From positions 1-15,653 of the forward strand of contig DASRLH010000094.1 of the NCBI GenBank assembly GCA_035648595.1: a DNA stretch of 15,653 bases. Reading direction: 5' to 3'. The notes beneath the pieces were generated by a model. It was given only the letters and a program-made list of their open reading frames with translations. It ran no database searches and was not told the origin of the DNA. Each line of letters starts with the position of its first letter. The first letter of the stretch is position 1. Position numbers and translations under genes: made by a program. This DNA is from RYN-428 sp035648595 (lineage in GTDB: Bacteria > Planctomycetota > Phycisphaerae > Tepidisphaerales > Tepidisphaeraceae). Positions 15,232-15,653 of this stretch are shown here, in pieces.

Positions 15232-15400
15232 TGCTGATTATTCACTACGAAGGCACCCAGCGCGGGCGAGCCCGCAACCGAAAAGAAAGAGGGAAGCCAC
15301 GAATGGGCACGAATGCACACGAATGAAGACAAATTATTCATGCCCATTCGTGGCAGTTCTCTCCGTCGATCTTACAAATATTCTGGCACCCTCGACATGA
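15215..15400 (+). pseudogene. possible truncated start of a downstream gene (for example, a sigma regulator)
   Basis: An ATG overlaps the end of the sigma frame by 17 bases, an arrangement often used for an anti-sigma gene. Only the first ten residues (MNGCDNADYS) look plausible. After that the frame runs into a small palindrome and the CACGAAT repeat and ends at 15400 without any zinc-finger or membrane motif. If it was a gene, a repeat has replaced its body. It may equally be a chance frame. Confidence 0.15.
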
Positions 15401-15565
15401 TTTTGCTGGATATCTTCGAAAAAATATACTCGGGGTCAGCACTGACATCCCAAACGCTTCCAATCAAAAGTCGTAGCCTGCGCGAGAGCATGAGTTGGGA
15501 ATTGCTTGATTTTCTTTAAGGATATCATGCAGTCTCTGGTTTTTTTGGCAAGATTTCCAGGTGAT
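15232..15565. other. lower-G+C intergenic region with a repeat hairpin
   Basis: This stretch is visibly richer in A+T than the rest, especially 15400-15570. It holds a small hairpin at 15262-15275 (GCGGGC, two bases, GCCCGC), the CACGAAT inverted repeat at 15296-15354, and a short palindromic site at 15435-15446 (GTCAG, CA, CTGAC). A 68-codon plus frame (15313-15519) starts inside the repeat and has no recognisable motif. Confidence 0.5.
15296..15354. repeat. inverted pair of CACGAAT-family repeats
   Basis: GCCACGAATGGGCACGAAT (15296-15314) and its inverted copy (15336-15354) match at 18 of 19 positions around a 21-base loop that carries further CACACGAATG units. It is the only copy in the window. 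Similar CCACGAATGGACACGAAT repeats are common in Planctomycetota and Verrucomicrobiota (recalled). Confidence 0.75.
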
Positions 15566-15652
15566 TTATGCCGCTTGTGATAGTTTTTCGATGTTTGCCT
15601 CGCGTGCCGCGTGTAGGGCGGCGGTCACCTGCCGTCCTTTGTCGCTCATCAT
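15566..15652 (-). CDS. possible 3' end of a gene entering from the right edge
   Basis: An open minus-strand frame reads from the window edge to a TAA at 15566-15568. Its 28 visible residues begin MMSDKGRQVTAAL and end EANIEKLSQAA, an alanine-rich, probably helical tail. Two ATG codons lie at the very edge, so either could be the start of a very short protein, but a longer gene extending out of the window is likelier. No family is recognised. Confidence 0.3.
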   Translation of the reverse strand: MMSDKGRQVTAALHAAREANIEKLSQAA

Positions 15653-15653
15653 G

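Noticed and set aside
978..15354. CRISPR array
   Set aside because: Repeats are in different families, occur as inverted pairs rather than direct ones, and are scattered between genes instead of being regularly spaced; no cas gene is present.

Overview
The window is G+C-rich bacterial chromosome. Its gene content points to Planctomycetota, probably near the Phycisphaerae. The evidence is two secreted PQQ-like beta-propeller proteins, a 12-span 'putative ABC exporter' permease with a cytosolic-type FDFRGD segment, a sodium:solute symporter paired with a DUF3311 protein, an ECF sigma factor of the planctomycete FQETF type, and intergenic repeats of the kinds common in Planctomycetota and Verrucomicrobiota. 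The assignment is inferred from protein style; no rRNA is present.

Layout. At the left, after about 350 bases with no convincing gene, an ACT-domain regulatory protein is on the minus strand (356-880). It diverges from an ABC exporter permease on the plus strand (1221-2834). A run of seven minus-strand genes then covers 14308 down to 3131. In transcription order these are a DUF3311 membrane protein, a sodium:solute symporter, a family-4-like glycosyltransferase, an ABC ATPase, a very large FtsX-type permease, a secreted PQQ-like beta-propeller protein and a PQQ-like beta-propeller lipoprotein. At the right, diverging from the DUF3311 gene, is an ECF sigma factor gene (14714-15231) broken by a one-base frameshift at a C run. 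It is followed by about 420 bases of lower G+C with a repeat hairpin and, at the very edge, the possible tail of another minus-strand gene.

How the genes may work together. ATPase and FtsX permease form a MacB/LolCDE-like exporter pair of the inner membrane. The glycosyltransferase sits only 46 bases upstream of the ATPase and is probably cotranscribed. The two beta-propeller proteins act outside the cytoplasmic membrane and may be read from the same transcript. DUF3311 and the symporter are a known pairing that takes up a small solute with sodium. No shared pathway can be proven.

The most striking non-coding feature is the repeats. Almost every intergenic gap carries at least one short repeat from one of about five families, named here by core: CGGGCG, CGGAGG, CGCAGAG, CCGAAAT, and CACGAAT/TCATTCA-like. 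They often occur as two oppositely oriented copies around a unique spacer. Some run into genes and supply the last codons or stop codon. The window shows no CRISPR array, prophage or intact insertion sequence.
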